The notes: generated by a model not told the origin, from the sequence alone. 64,000 bases of DNA from Streptoalloteichus hindustanus (GCF_900129375.1 NZ_FQVN01000001.1:372001-436000), one strand, 5' to 3'; counted from the first letter of the stretch, positions 17,358-27,226 are shown. A program made the numbers and translations.

Positions 17358-17628
17358 GGGGAGCCAGCGTAGAGGCTGCTCAGTGGACCATTCGGCGGAC
17401 CCCTTCGTCGCGGCCGCCGCACGCCCGCCCACCCGTCCGCGGCGGACGCGGACGGGTGGGCTCCCCAGCCGGCCTCCGGGCCACGGGGAAAGAACGACAT
17501 CGTTCGTTCACCGGGCCGTGCGGTGCCGGACCCCCTGCGGTGGTCCGCGCGTCGCGAGGCGCGGTGAGGGTGGCCGTCCAGCGGCCCTCCCGGCCGCGCG
17601 TGGTGGGCACTACTGAGGAGGTCACCCG

Positions 17629-18750
17629 ATGCGGAAGGCCATGACGACCCGGTTGACCGGGGCCGTCGTCTCCGCCATGGCGCTGGTCGGCGTCACGTCG
17701 CTGCCCTCGGCCGTGGCGGAGCCGTCGGCCGCCGAGGCCGCGCACCGCCCGTCCGGACCGCTGGTGATCGGTCACCGGGGGGCGTCCGGCTACCGGCCCG
17801 AGCACACGTTGGCCAGCTACGAGCTGGCCGCCAGGATGGGCGCCGACTACATCGAGCCCGACCTCGTCCCGACCAGGGACGGCGTGTTGGTGGCCCGGCA
17901 CGAGAACGAGATCGGCGGCACGACGGACGTCGCCAGCCGGCCGGAGTTCGCCGCGCGCAAGACCACCAAGACGATCGACGGCCAGCGGCTCACCGGCTGG
18001 TTCACCGAGGACTTCACGCTGGCGGAGCTGAAGACGCTGCGCGCCAAGGAGCGCATCCCGCAGCACCGCCCGCGCAACACCCTGTACGACGGCCGCTACG
18101 AGGTGCCCACCTTCCAGGAGGTGATCGACCTCGCCCGGCGGCTGTCCAGGGAGCTGCGGCGGGACATCGGCATCTACCCGGAGACCAAGCACCCGACCTA
18201 CTTCCGCAAGGCGGGGCTGGCACTGGAGCCGCGGCTCGTCGAGGCGCTCAACCGCAACGGGCTGAACCGCCCCGGCGCCAAGGTGTTCGTGCAGTCCTTC
18301 GAGGTGTCCAACCTCAAGGAGCTGCGCCGCCACCTGCGCGTGCCGTTGGTGCAGCTCATCGACGAGAGCGGCGCCCCTGCCGACTTCGTCGACGCCGGCG
18401 ACCGGCGCACCTACGACGACCTGGTGACGCCGGCCGGCCTCGCCGAGATCGCGAAGTACGCCAAGGGCGTGGGGCCGAGCAAGAGCCGCGTGATCCCCCG
18501 GGACGACAGGGGCTTCCTGAAGCAGCCCACCACCCTGGTGCGCGACGCGCACGCCAGGGGCCTCGTCGTGCACCCGTGGACCTTCCGCAACGAGAACGCC
18601 TTCCTGCCCGCGGACTTCCGCGGTTCGACCAACCCGGCGGACTACGGCAGGGCGTTCGCGGAGTACGAGCTGTTCCTGAAGCAGGGGGTGGACGGCGTGT
18701 TCAGCGACAACCCGGACACCGCGGTCGCCGCCCGCGCCGAACGGGCCTGA
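17629..18750 (+). CDS. secreted glycerophosphodiester phosphodiesterase
   Basis: A 373-residue GDPD (GlpQ-like) enzyme that releases glycerol-3-phosphate from deacylated phospholipids. A signal peptide covers residues 1-30 (TSLPSAVAEP). Catalytic-site motifs are IGHRGASGYRPEHT (His49), YIEPDLV (Glu76, Asp78) and ARHENEIG (His91); PETKHPTYFR and FVQSFE complete the TIM barrel. It acts outside the cell and probably feeds phosphate and glycerol uptake. GAGGAGG precedes the ATG by seven bases. No Pho box was recognised in the 271-bp divergent region. Confidence 0.94.
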   Translation: MRKAMTTRLTGAVVSAMALVGVTSLPSAVAEPSAAEAAHRPSGPLVIGHRGASGYRPEHTLASYELAARMGADYIEPDLVPTRDGVLVARHENEIGGTTDVASRPEFAARKTTKTIDGQRLTGWFTEDFTLAELKTLRAKERIPQHRPRNTLYDGRYEVPTFQEVIDLARRLSRELRRDIGIYPETKHPTYFRKAGLALEPRLVEALNRNGLNRPGAKVFVQSFEVSNLKELRRHLRVPLVQLIDESGAPADFVDAGDRRTYDDLVTPAGLAEIAKYAKGVGPSKSRVIPRDDRGFLKQPTTLVRDAHARGLVVHPWTFRNENAFLPADFRGSTNPADYGRAFAEYELFLKQGVDGVFSDNPDTAVAARAERA

Positions 18751-18758
18751 CCGGACGA

Positions 18759-18810
18759 CCGGAGGGACCCGCGCGGCGGGGAGGACGAGCCGCCGCACGG
18801 GTCCCTCCGG
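18759..18810. terminator. strong bidirectional terminator
   Basis: CCGGAGGGACCCG (18759-18771) is perfectly complementary to CGGGTCCCTCCGG (18798-18810), with an inner CGGCGG/CCGCCG stem. It lies between the convergent GDPD gene and the end of the sulfonate operon. Confidence 0.85.
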
Positions 18811-18824
18811 GTCCCGCGGCCGCC

Positions 18825-19457
18825 CTAGTCGTAGGCGGCGCGGGAGGTGGTGGGGGGCGTCCTGCCCGCCCCGTACCGCTCGCCCAGCCGGCGGCGCGCG
18901 TCCAGCAAACCCACGAGGTCGGGGATGACCCCGGGCAACCACCGGTGGATGGCGGTCCGGTGCACTCCGGTGTCCACATCGGACTCCAGGAGCGCGAGCC
19001 CGCGCCCCGGCACGCTCGCGCCCAGCTCGGTGAGCAGCGGCCGAAGCTGGAGCTCGACGGCCAGCGCGTGCCGTGGCGAGGCCCCCAGCATCACCGGAAC
19101 CGCGACGACCGGCGTGAGCAGTCCGGCCGGCGCGTGGTCCAGCAACGCCTTGAGCAGCCCGCTGTAGCTCGCGCGGAGCGTGGGCGAGGCGACCACCAGC
19201 ACGTCCGCCAGCGCCAACGACTCCAGTTCGTCGGCGATCACCCGCGCGCCCGCCGGGTCGAACAGGGAGCCCGCCAGGTCGACGGCGTCCACCACCTGAC
19301 CCGCGACCGCCGGCCGCTCGGCGGCGACCAGCGCGTTCGTCAGCACGTCCCGCACGCCGAGCGCGGCCCGGTGGACGCGGGAGCGCGCCCGGGGATCGCC
19401 CACCAGCGCGGCCACCGCGAGCGGCCACCGGCGCGGCGTCGACCCGCGCCGGGTCAC
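18825..19457 (-). CDS. NADPH-dependent FMN reductase (SsuE-like)
   Basis: A 210-residue flavodoxin-fold protein, last gene of the sulfonate operon. It has the NADPH-dependent FMN reductase pattern ALADVLVVASPTLRASYSGL and TPVVAVPVMLGASPRHALAV. Its role is probably to supply reduced FMN to the SsuD monooxygenase encoded just upstream; the two genes overlap as GTGA. The N-terminus (RWPLAVAALVGDPRARSRVH) fits the phosphate-binding loop region, although the usual GS-x-R pattern is loose. An FMN-binding role outside sulfur metabolism cannot be excluded. Confidence 0.85.
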   Translation of the reverse strand: MTRRGSTPRRWPLAVAALVGDPRARSRVHRAALGVRDVLTNALVAAERPAVAGQVVDAVDLAGSLFDPAGARVIADELESLALADVLVVASPTLRASYSGLLKALLDHAPAGLLTPVVAVPVMLGASPRHALAVELQLRPLLTELGASVPGRGLALLESDVDTGVHRTAIHRWLPGVIPDLVGLLDARRRLGERYGAGRTPPTTSRAAYD

Positions 19458-20599
19458 GCCGGGACCCGCAGGTCGGCCGGCGGCGCCGACCGGTCCGCCA
19501 GCAGGCCGCGACGGGCCAGCACCGGGCGGACGCCCTCGCCGAACCAGTACGCCTCCTCCAGGTGGGGGTAGCCGCTGAGGACGAACTCCTCGATCCCCAG
19601 CTCGTGGTACTCCTCGATCCGGTCGGCGACCTCGTCGTGGCTGCCGACCAGGGCGGTTCCGGCGCCGCCCCGCACCAGCCCGATGCCGGCCCACAGGTTC
19701 GGCGCGATCTCCAGCGAGTCGCGCCCGCCGTGCCGCCGGTAGTCCTCGTGCAGGGACAGCATCCGCTGCTGGCCCACCGACTCGCTGGCGGCGAGCTGCC
19801 GCTGGGCGCGGTCCACGGCCGCCGGGTCGAGCGCGTCGAGCAGCCGACCGGCCTCCCGCCACGCGTCGTCCGCGCTGTCCCTGCTGATCACGTGCAGTCG
19901 GATGCCGAAGCGGAGCGCGCGGCCCTCGGCCCCGGCGAGGGCCCGCACCTTGTCGATCTTCTCCCGCACCAGGTGCGGGGGCTCGCCCCAGGTCAGGTAG
20001 ACGTCGGCCCGCCGGGCCGCCACCGGCAGCGCCGCGGCCGACGAGCCGCCGAAGTACAGCGGGGGCACCGGGTCCGGCGGGGCGAGCAGGGTGGCTCCCT
20101 CGACGCGGTAGTGCTCTCCGGCGAACTCGACGGGGCTGCCGCCCCACACCTGCCGCACGATCGCCAGGAACTCGTCGGTGCGCGCGTAGCGCTGGTCGTG
20201 GTCGAGCCAGTCGCCGAAGCGCCGCTGCTCGACGGCGTCGCCCCCGGTGACCACGTTGAGCAGCAGTCGGCCGCGGGAGATCCGTTGGTAGGTCGACGCC
20301 ATCTGGGCGGCCAACGTCGGGGAGAGCACCCCCGGCCGGAACGCCACCAGGAACTTCAGCCGCTCGGTCTGGCTGATCAGCGCGGCGGTGGTCAGCCACG
20401 CGTCCTCGCACCACGTCCCGGTCGGTGTCAGGACGCCCGTGAAGCCGAGTTGCTCCGCGGCCCGGGCGATCTGCGCCAGGTAGTCGATGTCCGGCTCGCG
20501 GAGGGCGGTGGCGCCGGCCTCGGCCGAGGCGTGGAAGCGGTCCAGGACGGTGCGGCCGTCGCCGGCCGTCGGCAGGAACCAGTGCAGCACGACGTTCAT
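19454..20599 (-). CDS. ssuD: alkanesulfonate monooxygenase (LLM-class flavin-dependent oxidoreductase)
   Basis: SsuD (381 residues) uses FMNH2 and oxygen to split alkanesulfonates into aldehyde and sulfite. The bacterial luciferase-like barrel is clear: HWFLPTAGDGR, LIARAAEQLGFTGVLTPTGTW-like segment, KFLVAFRPGVLSPTLAAQMA, GRLLLNVVTGGD and YFGGSSAAALPVAA. The C-terminal LSGYPHLEEAYWFGEGV is typical of SsuD rather than other LLM enzymes. GAGGAGAACCC precedes the ATG. It lies 59 bp after ssuA and is coupled to the reductase gene. Confidence 0.93.
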   Translation of the reverse strand: MNVVLHWFLPTAGDGRTVLDRFHASAEAGATALREPDIDYLAQIARAAEQLGFTGVLTPTGTWCEDAWLTTAALISQTERLKFLVAFRPGVLSPTLAAQMASTYQRISRGRLLLNVVTGGDAVEQRRFGDWLDHDQRYARTDEFLAIVRQVWGGSPVEFAGEHYRVEGATLLAPPDPVPPLYFGGSSAAALPVAARRADVYLTWGEPPHLVREKIDKVRALAGAEGRALRFGIRLHVISRDSADDAWREAGRLLDALDPAAVDRAQRQLAASESVGQQRMLSLHEDYRRHGGRDSLEIAPNLWAGIGLVRGGAGTALVGSHDEVADRIEEYHELGIEEFVLSGYPHLEEAYWFGEGVRPVLARRGLLADRSAPPADLRVPA

Positions 20600-20658
20600 G
20601 GGTTCTCCTCGCGGAAGGTCTGGCGGGGCGGTCAGGGCTGGTGCGGCTGGTGCGGCGG

Positions 20659-21678
20659 TCACCGGACGGCGGCGAGCACGTCCTGGTCGTGGCGGCGGTC
20701 CACGTGGTCGGCGAACCGGACGCGCGACGGCACCAGCCGCGCGTCGGCGAAGGCGTCCGCCAGTTGCTGCTCGGAGTCGATGGCCGCCTGGTCGAGCGGC
20801 ACGGCCAGGTCGCCGCCCCGCTCGACCGCGGCCCTGGTCACCTCGACCGGGAGCCCGGTCTCCCGCGACCACACGGCCGCCCGCTGTTCCCGGTGCGCGT
20901 CCGCCCAGGCCATGGCCCTGGCGTAGCGGATCAGGTAGTCGCGGATCGCGGTGTTCCTGCCGGGGTCGGCCAACGCCGCCCGGCTCGCCACCTGGAAGCT
21001 GAGCCCGTTCGTCAGCCCCGCGGAGCCGTCCACGAGCACCCGGGCGCCGGTCTCGCGCAGCGCCTGGGACGTGTAGGGCTCCCAGATCGCCCACGCGTCG
21101 ACCCTGCGCTGGCTGAACGCCGCGTACGCCTCGGCGGGGGCGAGGTAGGCGATGTTGACGTCGGAGGGCGCGAGGTTCGCCCTGCGCAGGGCGGACAACA
21201 GCACCCCGTGCGCCGAGCTGCCCTTCGCGACGGCGACGGTGCGGCCGCGGAGCCCGGCGAGATCGCGGAGCGGCGAGTCGGCCGGCACCAGGACGGCGTC
21301 CCCGGTGAGGTCGCCCCGGGCGGCCGACACCACCGAGACCTTCGCGTTGGCGGCCGCGGCGAAGATCGGGGGTGTGTTGCCCACGCCGCCGAGGTCGATC
21401 GCGCCGGCGGAGGCGGCCTCCAGCAACGGCGGCCCGGCCGCGAAGGTCGACCACTCGATCCGGTAGGGAACGTTGTCCAGCAACCCGGCCGCTGCCAGCA
21501 TGGACTTCGCCCCGCCCTTCTGGTCGCCCACTCGCAGGACGACCTGGGCGAGCCCCGCGTCACTCACCAACGAGGGCACCGGAGCTCGGTCCGCGCTCGG
21601 CGCGCCGCTGCCGCAAGCGGTCAGCAGCACTCCGAGCAGGGCGAGGACCGCCACGCCACTACGCCACCACACGCCCAC
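20659..21678 (-). CDS. ssuA: aliphatic sulfonate ABC transporter substrate-binding lipoprotein
   Basis: A 339-residue exported lipoprotein (lipobox LLTAC-GSG at about residue 22) that captures sulfonates outside the membrane. It has the SsuA/NMT1 pattern: LRVGDQKGGAKSMLAAAGLL, VEWSTFAAGPPLLEA-like, GAIDLGGVGNTPPIFAAAA, GRTVAVAKGSSAHG and VDAWAIWEPYTSQA. The GTG start lies 20 bp inside the end of ssuB, a strong sign of coupled translation. Confidence 0.93.
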   Translation of the reverse strand: MGVWWRSGVAVLALLGVLLTACGSGAPSADRAPVPSLVSDAGLAQVVLRVGDQKGGAKSMLAAAGLLDNVPYRIEWSTFAAGPPLLEAASAGAIDLGGVGNTPPIFAAAANAKVSVVSAARGDLTGDAVLVPADSPLRDLAGLRGRTVAVAKGSSAHGVLLSALRRANLAPSDVNIAYLAPAEAYAAFSQRRVDAWAIWEPYTSQALRETGARVLVDGSAGLTNGLSFQVASRAALADPGRNTAIRDYLIRYARAMAWADAHREQRAAVWSRETGLPVEVTRAAVERGGDLAVPLDQAAIDSEQQLADAFADARLVPSRVRFADHVDRRHDQDVLAAVR

Positions 21679-22615
21679 TCACCCCCAGGTGATCCAGCAC
21701 GAGCGCGCGCAGCTCGGTCAGGTCGGCCCGCCGACGTGGCCGGGACAGCGGGATCGCGTGTTCCGCCGCGATCCGGCCGTCGGCCAGCACCAGCACCCGG
21801 TCGGCCAGCGTCAGCGCCTCGTCGACGTCATGCGTCACCAGCAGCACGGCTGGCGCGTGGTGTTGCCAGAGCTGGAGGACCAGGCGGTGCATGGAGAGCC
21901 GGGTCAACGCGTCCAGCGCGCCGAACGGTTCGTCGAGGAGCAGCAGGTCCGGCTCGCGGACCAGTGCCCGGGCCAACGACACCCGCTGCGCCTCGCCGCC
22001 GGACAGCGTCAGCGGCCACGCGTCGCGGTGCCCGGTGAGGCCGACCTCGTCGAGCGCGCGCTCGACGACCTCGTCGGCGTCCGGCCGACGAAGTCCGAGA
22101 CGGACGTTGTGCGCCACTCGGCGCCACGGCAACAACCGAGCGTCCTGGAACGCCACCGACACCCGGCCGGGCACGTCCACCGTGCCCGGGCGATCGGGGG
22201 CGCTGGTGAGGTGCGGGGTGCGCTCAACGGTCGGACTGCGCTGGCCGCGGGCCTCCCCGTCGGGCTCGCGCGTCTCGATGTCCGTGGCGTCTCGGTCTAG
22301 GTCCACACGGGTCGACGCGCCGTCGACCCGGGCAGAGCCGTACCCGCGGTGGTTCCGGGAGCTCTGGTTCCGGGAGCTCTGGGCGCGGGAGCCCCGGTCG
22401 GGGAAACCGGGGACCGGGGTGTCGTGGTCGGGCGAGTGGGCGTCCGGGAAGTCGAGCCCGGCGAGCAGGCGCAGCAGCGTCGACTTGCCGGAGCCGCTGC
22501 GGCCCAGCAACGCCACGAACTCGCCGCGGGCGATCGTCAGGTCGACCCCGGCCAGCACCTGCCGGCCGGCGAAGGTCCTGCGCACGCCGCGCAGGCGGGC
22601 GGCGTGGGCGCTCAC
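21659..22615 (-). CDS. ssuB: aliphatic sulfonate ABC transporter ATP-binding protein with internal insertion
   Basis: SsuB (318 residues) powers sulfonate import. Walker A is GRSGSGKST (39-46), the Q-loop is VAFQDARLLPW (154-164), the signature LSGGEAQRVSLARAL, Walker B LLLLDEPFGALDAL and the switch VTHDVDEAL. Between LAGLDFPDAH and the Q-loop there are about 75 extra, polar and charged residues where relatives have about 25 in total. They include a tandem 5-codon repeat. The GTG start overlaps the ssuC stop as GTGA. The insertion keeps the frame and all catalytic motifs, so the protein is probably functional. Confidence 0.92.
   Translation of the reverse strand: MSAHAARLRGVRRTFAGRQVLAGVDLTIARGEFVALLGRSGSGKSTLLRLLAGLDFPDAHSPDHDTPVPGFPDRGSRAQSSRNQSSRNHRGYGSARVDGASTRVDLDRDATDIETREPDGEARGQRSPTVERTPHLTSAPDRPGTVDVPGRVSVAFQDARLLPWRRVAHNVRLGLRRPDADEVVERALDEVGLTGHRDAWPLTLSGGEAQRVSLARALVREPDLLLLDEPFGALDALTRLSMHRLVLQLWQHHAPAVLLVTHDVDEALTLADRVLVLADGRIAAEHAIPLSRPRRRADLTELRALVLDHLGVSGRVVA
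22351..22380 (-). repeat. two tandem 15-bp repeats inside ssuB
   Basis: GGTTCCGGGAGCTCT occurs twice head to tail (22351-22365, 22366-22380), followed by a degenerate third copy. It encodes the SRN-QSSRN part of the inserted segment, so the insertion grew in part by in-frame duplication. Confidence 0.9.
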
Positions 22616-23451
22616 CGCCGGGTCGTGGTCCGCCACCGCAGGACCCTCCTCTCCACTAGGCGCACCACCGCGTCGGTGAGCAACCCGAGCGCCGCGTAGA
22701 CCAGCAGGCCGACGACGATGACGTCGGTACGCAGGAAGTCCCTGGCGATGTTGATCAGGTAGCCGAGGCCGGCGTCGGCGTTGACCTGCTCGCCGATGAT
22801 CAGCGACAGCCAGGCGGCGCCGAGTCCCTGGCGCAGCCCGACCAGGCCCTGCGGCACCGCGGCCGGCGCGACCACGTGCCGCAGCCGCTCCCAGCGGGTG
22901 AAGCCGAGCACCTCGGCCGCCTCCAACAGCCGGCCGTCCACCGCCCGGATCCCGGCGTGGACGTTGAGGTAGAGCGGGAAGGCCACACCGAGGGCGACCA
23001 GGGCGACCTTGGGCGCCTCCCCGATGCCGAACCACAGGATGAGCAGCGGGATCAGCCCGAGGAATGGCAGGGTGCGCAGCATCTGCACCGGGGGGTCGAG
23101 CAGCACCTCGCCCCAGCGGGACAGGCCGGCCACCGCACCGAGCAGGACGCCGACCGCCGCGCCGAGCGCGAACCCGACCGCCACCCGGCTGACCGAGACG
23201 ACGAACGCGTCGCCCAGTTCGCCGGAGGCGGCCAGGTCGACGGCCGAGCGCAGCACGGTGAGCGGCGCGGCCAGCTTGTCCGCGGGCAGGACACCCGCGG
23301 CGCTGGCCAGCTGCCAGGCCACGACCAACGCGAGCGGACTGATCCAGCGCCGCAGGTCGGGCAGGCGTGCCCGGCGGCGCGGGGCCGCCCCCGGTCCGGC
23401 GGACACGGCGTTTCCGGGGCGCGCGAGAGCGCCCGCCGTCGAGAGAGACAC
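22612..23451 (-). CDS. ssuC: aliphatic sulfonate ABC transporter permease
   Basis: SsuC (279 residues) has six membrane segments and the binding-protein-dependent permease loop AAEVLGFTRWERLRHVVAPAA. WISPLALVVAWQLASAAGVL and DPPVQMLRTLPFLGLIPLLI are typical of the SsuC/TauC group. GTG 23451 is preferred (GGGGAG five to eight bases upstream) over the TTG at 23454. It is the first structural gene of the operon, 136 bp downstream of the leader peptide, with an attenuator hairpin between. Confidence 0.93.
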   Translation of the reverse strand: MSLSTAGALARPGNAVSAGPGAAPRRRARLPDLRRWISPLALVVAWQLASAAGVLPADKLAAPLTVLRSAVDLAASGELGDAFVVSVSRVAVGFALGAAVGVLLGAVAGLSRWGEVLLDPPVQMLRTLPFLGLIPLLILWFGIGEAPKVALVALGVAFPLYLNVHAGIRAVDGRLLEAAEVLGFTRWERLRHVVAPAAVPQGLVGLRQGLGAAWLSLIIGEQVNADAGLGYLINIARDFLRTDVIVVGLLVYAALGLLTDAVVRLVERRVLRWRTTTRR

Positions 23452-23503
23452 CAATGCTCCCCACGAGTCGGTACGTCAGGAAGAAAGAGGAGGAAAAGGA
23501 ATT

Positions 23504-23537
23504 CCCGGCGCGATGAGAACGACGGTCATCGCGCGGG
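23504..23537 (-). terminator. attenuator-like hairpin upstream of ssuC
   Basis: GCGCGATGA (23508-23516) pairs perfectly with TCATCGCGC (23526-23534), and CCC (23504-23506) pairs with GGG (23535-23537) across one bulged base. In the minus-strand RNA it is followed by AAUUCCUUUUCCUCCUCUUU, a pyrimidine-rich tract like that of an intrinsic terminator. A second hairpin (CCCGCG-GTA-CGCGGG, 23555-23569) lies between it and the leader peptide. Confidence 0.65.
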
Positions 23538-23587
23538 AAACGCAGGGCACCCCGCCCGCGGTACGCGGGGCGACGGCGCGGAGGAAA

Positions 23588-23668
23588 TCAGTGAGCGCGA
23601 CAGATGGCGCTGGCCTGACGTCGCAGGTCGACGTGCAGTCGCGCGATGAGGACGTCGCGTCCGGTCAC
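23588..23668 (-). CDS. sulfur-responsive leader peptide (upstream ORF)
   Basis: A 26-codon reading frame ending LHVDLRRQASAICRAH. The HVDLxRxASAxC pattern with one Cys near the end matches the putative leader peptides placed before cysteine, sulfate and sulfonate genes in actinomycetes; in mycobacteria similar cysteine-containing uORFs sense cysteine supply. TTGACA (complement of 23699-23704), a 17-bp spacer and GACGAT lie so that transcription should begin at the GTG itself, making it leaderless. Ribosome stalling at Cys23 (TGT) is expected to govern the downstream hairpins. The peptide has no other expected role. Confidence 0.8.
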   Translation of the reverse strand: MTGRDVLIARLHVDLRRQASAICRAH

Positions 23669-23675
23669 GTGATCG

Positions 23676-23704
23676 ATCGTCTCCGCGACCCCGCCCCGTG
23701 TCAA
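23676..23704 (-). promoter_or_regulatory. promoter of the ssu leader
   Basis: On the minus strand TTGACA (-35, complement of 23699-23704) is followed by 17 bases and GACGAT (-10, complement of 23676-23681). The expected start point coincides with the GTG of the leader peptide at 23668. Confidence 0.65.
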
Positions 23705-23835
23705 CAAGTCGTTTTCAGTTCCCACTCGGCGGAACCGGGGATACCGGCGTCGACAGAAACAGCGCCGGCCGGAACGGCACCGCCCATGGCGTCGGCCTTC
23801 CGCGCGCACTGGCGGGGAGGCGCCACCGGAACGCC

Positions 23836-23886
23836 GACGGCCTCCCCGGCGCGCGACACAGCGGTCGCGCGGCCGGGGAGGCCGTC
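23836..23886 (-). terminator. strong hairpin after purA
   Basis: GACGGCCTCCCCGGC (23836-23850) is perfectly complementary to GCCGGGGAGGCCGTC (23872-23886), with an inner GCGCGAC/GTCGCGC stem. It lies about 20 bp beyond the purA stop. Confidence 0.85.
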
Positions 23887-23904
23887 TCGTCGTCAGCGGT
23901 CAGG

Positions 23905-25940
<2,036 letters not shown>

Positions 25941-26067
25941 CGACCGGTTGATCACCGAGGGTTCAGGATTCCGCTGCGACAGAGACACGTGGAGGTCTTG
26001 CGACATCCACTCCGGTGAGTGACGGTCAACGCATCGTCGGGAGATCAACGACTCACTGGAGGTCCGG

Positions 26068-26706
26068 ATGACAGTCGGACGGTTACTCCGCGCCCTGCTC
26101 GCGGGGTTGGCTTTCACCCTGGTCGTGACGCTGGGCTGGGCGGTCCCGGCCTCGGCCGCGCCGCCGAACATCCCCAGCGCGGCCACCGCGCGCAGCGAGC
26201 TGGCCGCGTTACGGGTGGCCGCGCCCGGCTCGATGTCCGGCTACTCGCGCAAGAAGTTCCCGCACTGGATCACCATCTCGGGCTCCTGCAACACCCGGGA
26301 GACGGTGCTCAAGCGCGACGGCGACGACGTGGACACCGACGAGGACTGCTACCCCACGTCGGGGACCTGGTACAGCCCCTACGACGGCGAGACCGTGGAC
26401 TCGCCCTCCGACATCGACATCGACCACGTCGTGCCGCTGGCCAACGCCTGGCGCTCGGGCGCGTCGTCGTGGACCACGGAGAAGCGCAGGCAGTTCGCCA
26501 ACGACCTCCGCTACCCGCAGCTCATCGCGGTGACCGCCAGCAGCAACCGGGCCAAGGGCGACCAGTCCCCTGACGACTGGAAGCCGCCGGTCAGGTCGTA
26601 CTGGTGCACCTACGCGAAGATGTGGGTTCACGTCAAGCACCACTACGCGCTGACCATCACGTCCAGCGAGAAGGGCGCGTTGTCGGACATGCTGGGTCGG
26701 TGCTGA
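26068..26706 (+). CDS. secreted HNH-family nuclease (DUF1524-like)
   Basis: A 212-residue exported nuclease. A signal peptide with a basic start (MTVGRLLRAL) and AxA cleavage site (ASAA) covers about 33 residues. The HNH-like centre is DIDIDHVVPLANAWRSGA with a following ANDLRYPQLIAVTASSNRAKG and DQSPDDWKPP, the pattern of DUF1524 actinobacterial extracellular nucleases. Paired cysteines (CNTRE, EDCY, WCTY, GRC) fit a secreted protein. GGAGGTCCG precedes the ATG. Probable role: extracellular DNA degradation and nutrient recovery. Confidence 0.9.
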   Translation: MTVGRLLRALLAGLAFTLVVTLGWAVPASAAPPNIPSAATARSELAALRVAAPGSMSGYSRKKFPHWITISGSCNTRETVLKRDGDDVDTDEDCYPTSGTWYSPYDGETVDSPSDIDIDHVVPLANAWRSGASSWTTEKRRQFANDLRYPQLIAVTASSNRAKGDQSPDDWKPPVRSYWCTYAKMWVHVKHHYALTITSSEKGALSDMLGRC

Positions 26707-26957
26707 CCAACGAGCTGAGTTCGGAGTTCACGGCGGCCCCCGGCGGCGTGATGACCGACGAGGTCGGGGTGATCACGGGTGACCTGGAGCTGCGCACCCG
26801 GTGCGGGCAGGACGGAACGGTGACGGTGGAGGTCCGCTACGCCGGCGCGGACGAGTGGTACCGGCTCAGCGCGGCCGACGCCCGGCTGAACGACCCGAGG
26901 GACCACGCCGTGCTCCACCGGTCCCTGCTGGGCGTCCTGCACCGGCCCCAGGGCTGA
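26700..26957 (+). CDS. small hypothetical protein
   Basis: An 85-residue acidic protein starting VLTNELSSEFTAAPGGVMTD and containing DGTVTVEVRYAGADEWYRLS. The GTG start overlaps the last codons of the nuclease gene, suggesting coupling; an internal ATG at 26751 would give 68 residues. Third-position GC is high throughout. I do not recognise the family. Its place after a secreted nuclease raises the possibility of an immunity-like partner, but nothing in the sequence demonstrates this. Confidence 0.6.
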   Translation: MLTNELSSEFTAAPGGVMTDEVGVITGDLELRTRCGQDGTVTVEVRYAGADEWYRLSAADARLNDPRDHAVLHRSLLGVLHRPQG

Positions 26958-27081
26958 ACTCCGCCCCCGATCGGGACCCCAGCGGATTCGACGCCTCCCG
27001 GGTCGACCGGGAGGACCGGACACGAGGGCCGTCGGCGCGCGCTCCCCGCCGCGCCGGCGGCCTTCCGACGTCCCACCTGAG

Positions 27082-27125
27082 GACAGCCCCCACCCGTCCC
27101 GGGGGGCGAGCCCCGCTCCAGCCTA
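27082..27125 (-). repeat. 44-bp dispersed element, copy A
   Basis: Read on the minus strand it begins TAGGCTGGAGCGGGGCTCGC and ends GGGTGGGGGCTGTC. It matches copy B at 48091-48134 in 41 of 44 positions, in the opposite orientation. The sequence forms a GCCCCC/GGGGGC hairpin just after a TAGGCT box. Confidence 0.9.
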
Positions 27126-27165
27126 TCGATCAGCGAAGAGCGGGCCAACACACCGACGAAAAAAC

Positions 27166-27226
27166 TGTGGACAACTCCGGAAATGGCATCGCCCAACCGG
27201 GTTAGAACGGCCCGTCCTGTGGACAA
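27166..27226 (-). promoter_or_regulatory. two DnaA-box-like sites (TTGTCCACA)
   Basis: TGTGGACAA occurs at 27166-27174 and 27218-27226; on the minus strand both read AGTTGTCCACA. TTGTCCACA is the DnaA-box consensus of high-GC actinomycetes. They lie upstream of copy A of the 44-bp element. Binding is not shown by sequence alone. Confidence 0.55.

Noticed and set aside
18825-20414. 529-codon minus-strand frame upstream of the FMN reductase
   Set aside because: All but the last 210 codons are an out-of-frame reading of ssuD.
26068-26957. Secreted nuclease plus small downstream gene as toxin-immunity pair
   Set aside because: The nuclease has an ordinary signal peptide and DUF1524-like form found in nutritional nucleases; the small gene has no immunity-family features.
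27166-27226. Chromosomal origin suggested by DnaA-box-like sites
   Set aside because: Only two consensus boxes occur here and neither dnaA nor dnaN is in the window; oriC in actinomycetes has many boxes between those genes.
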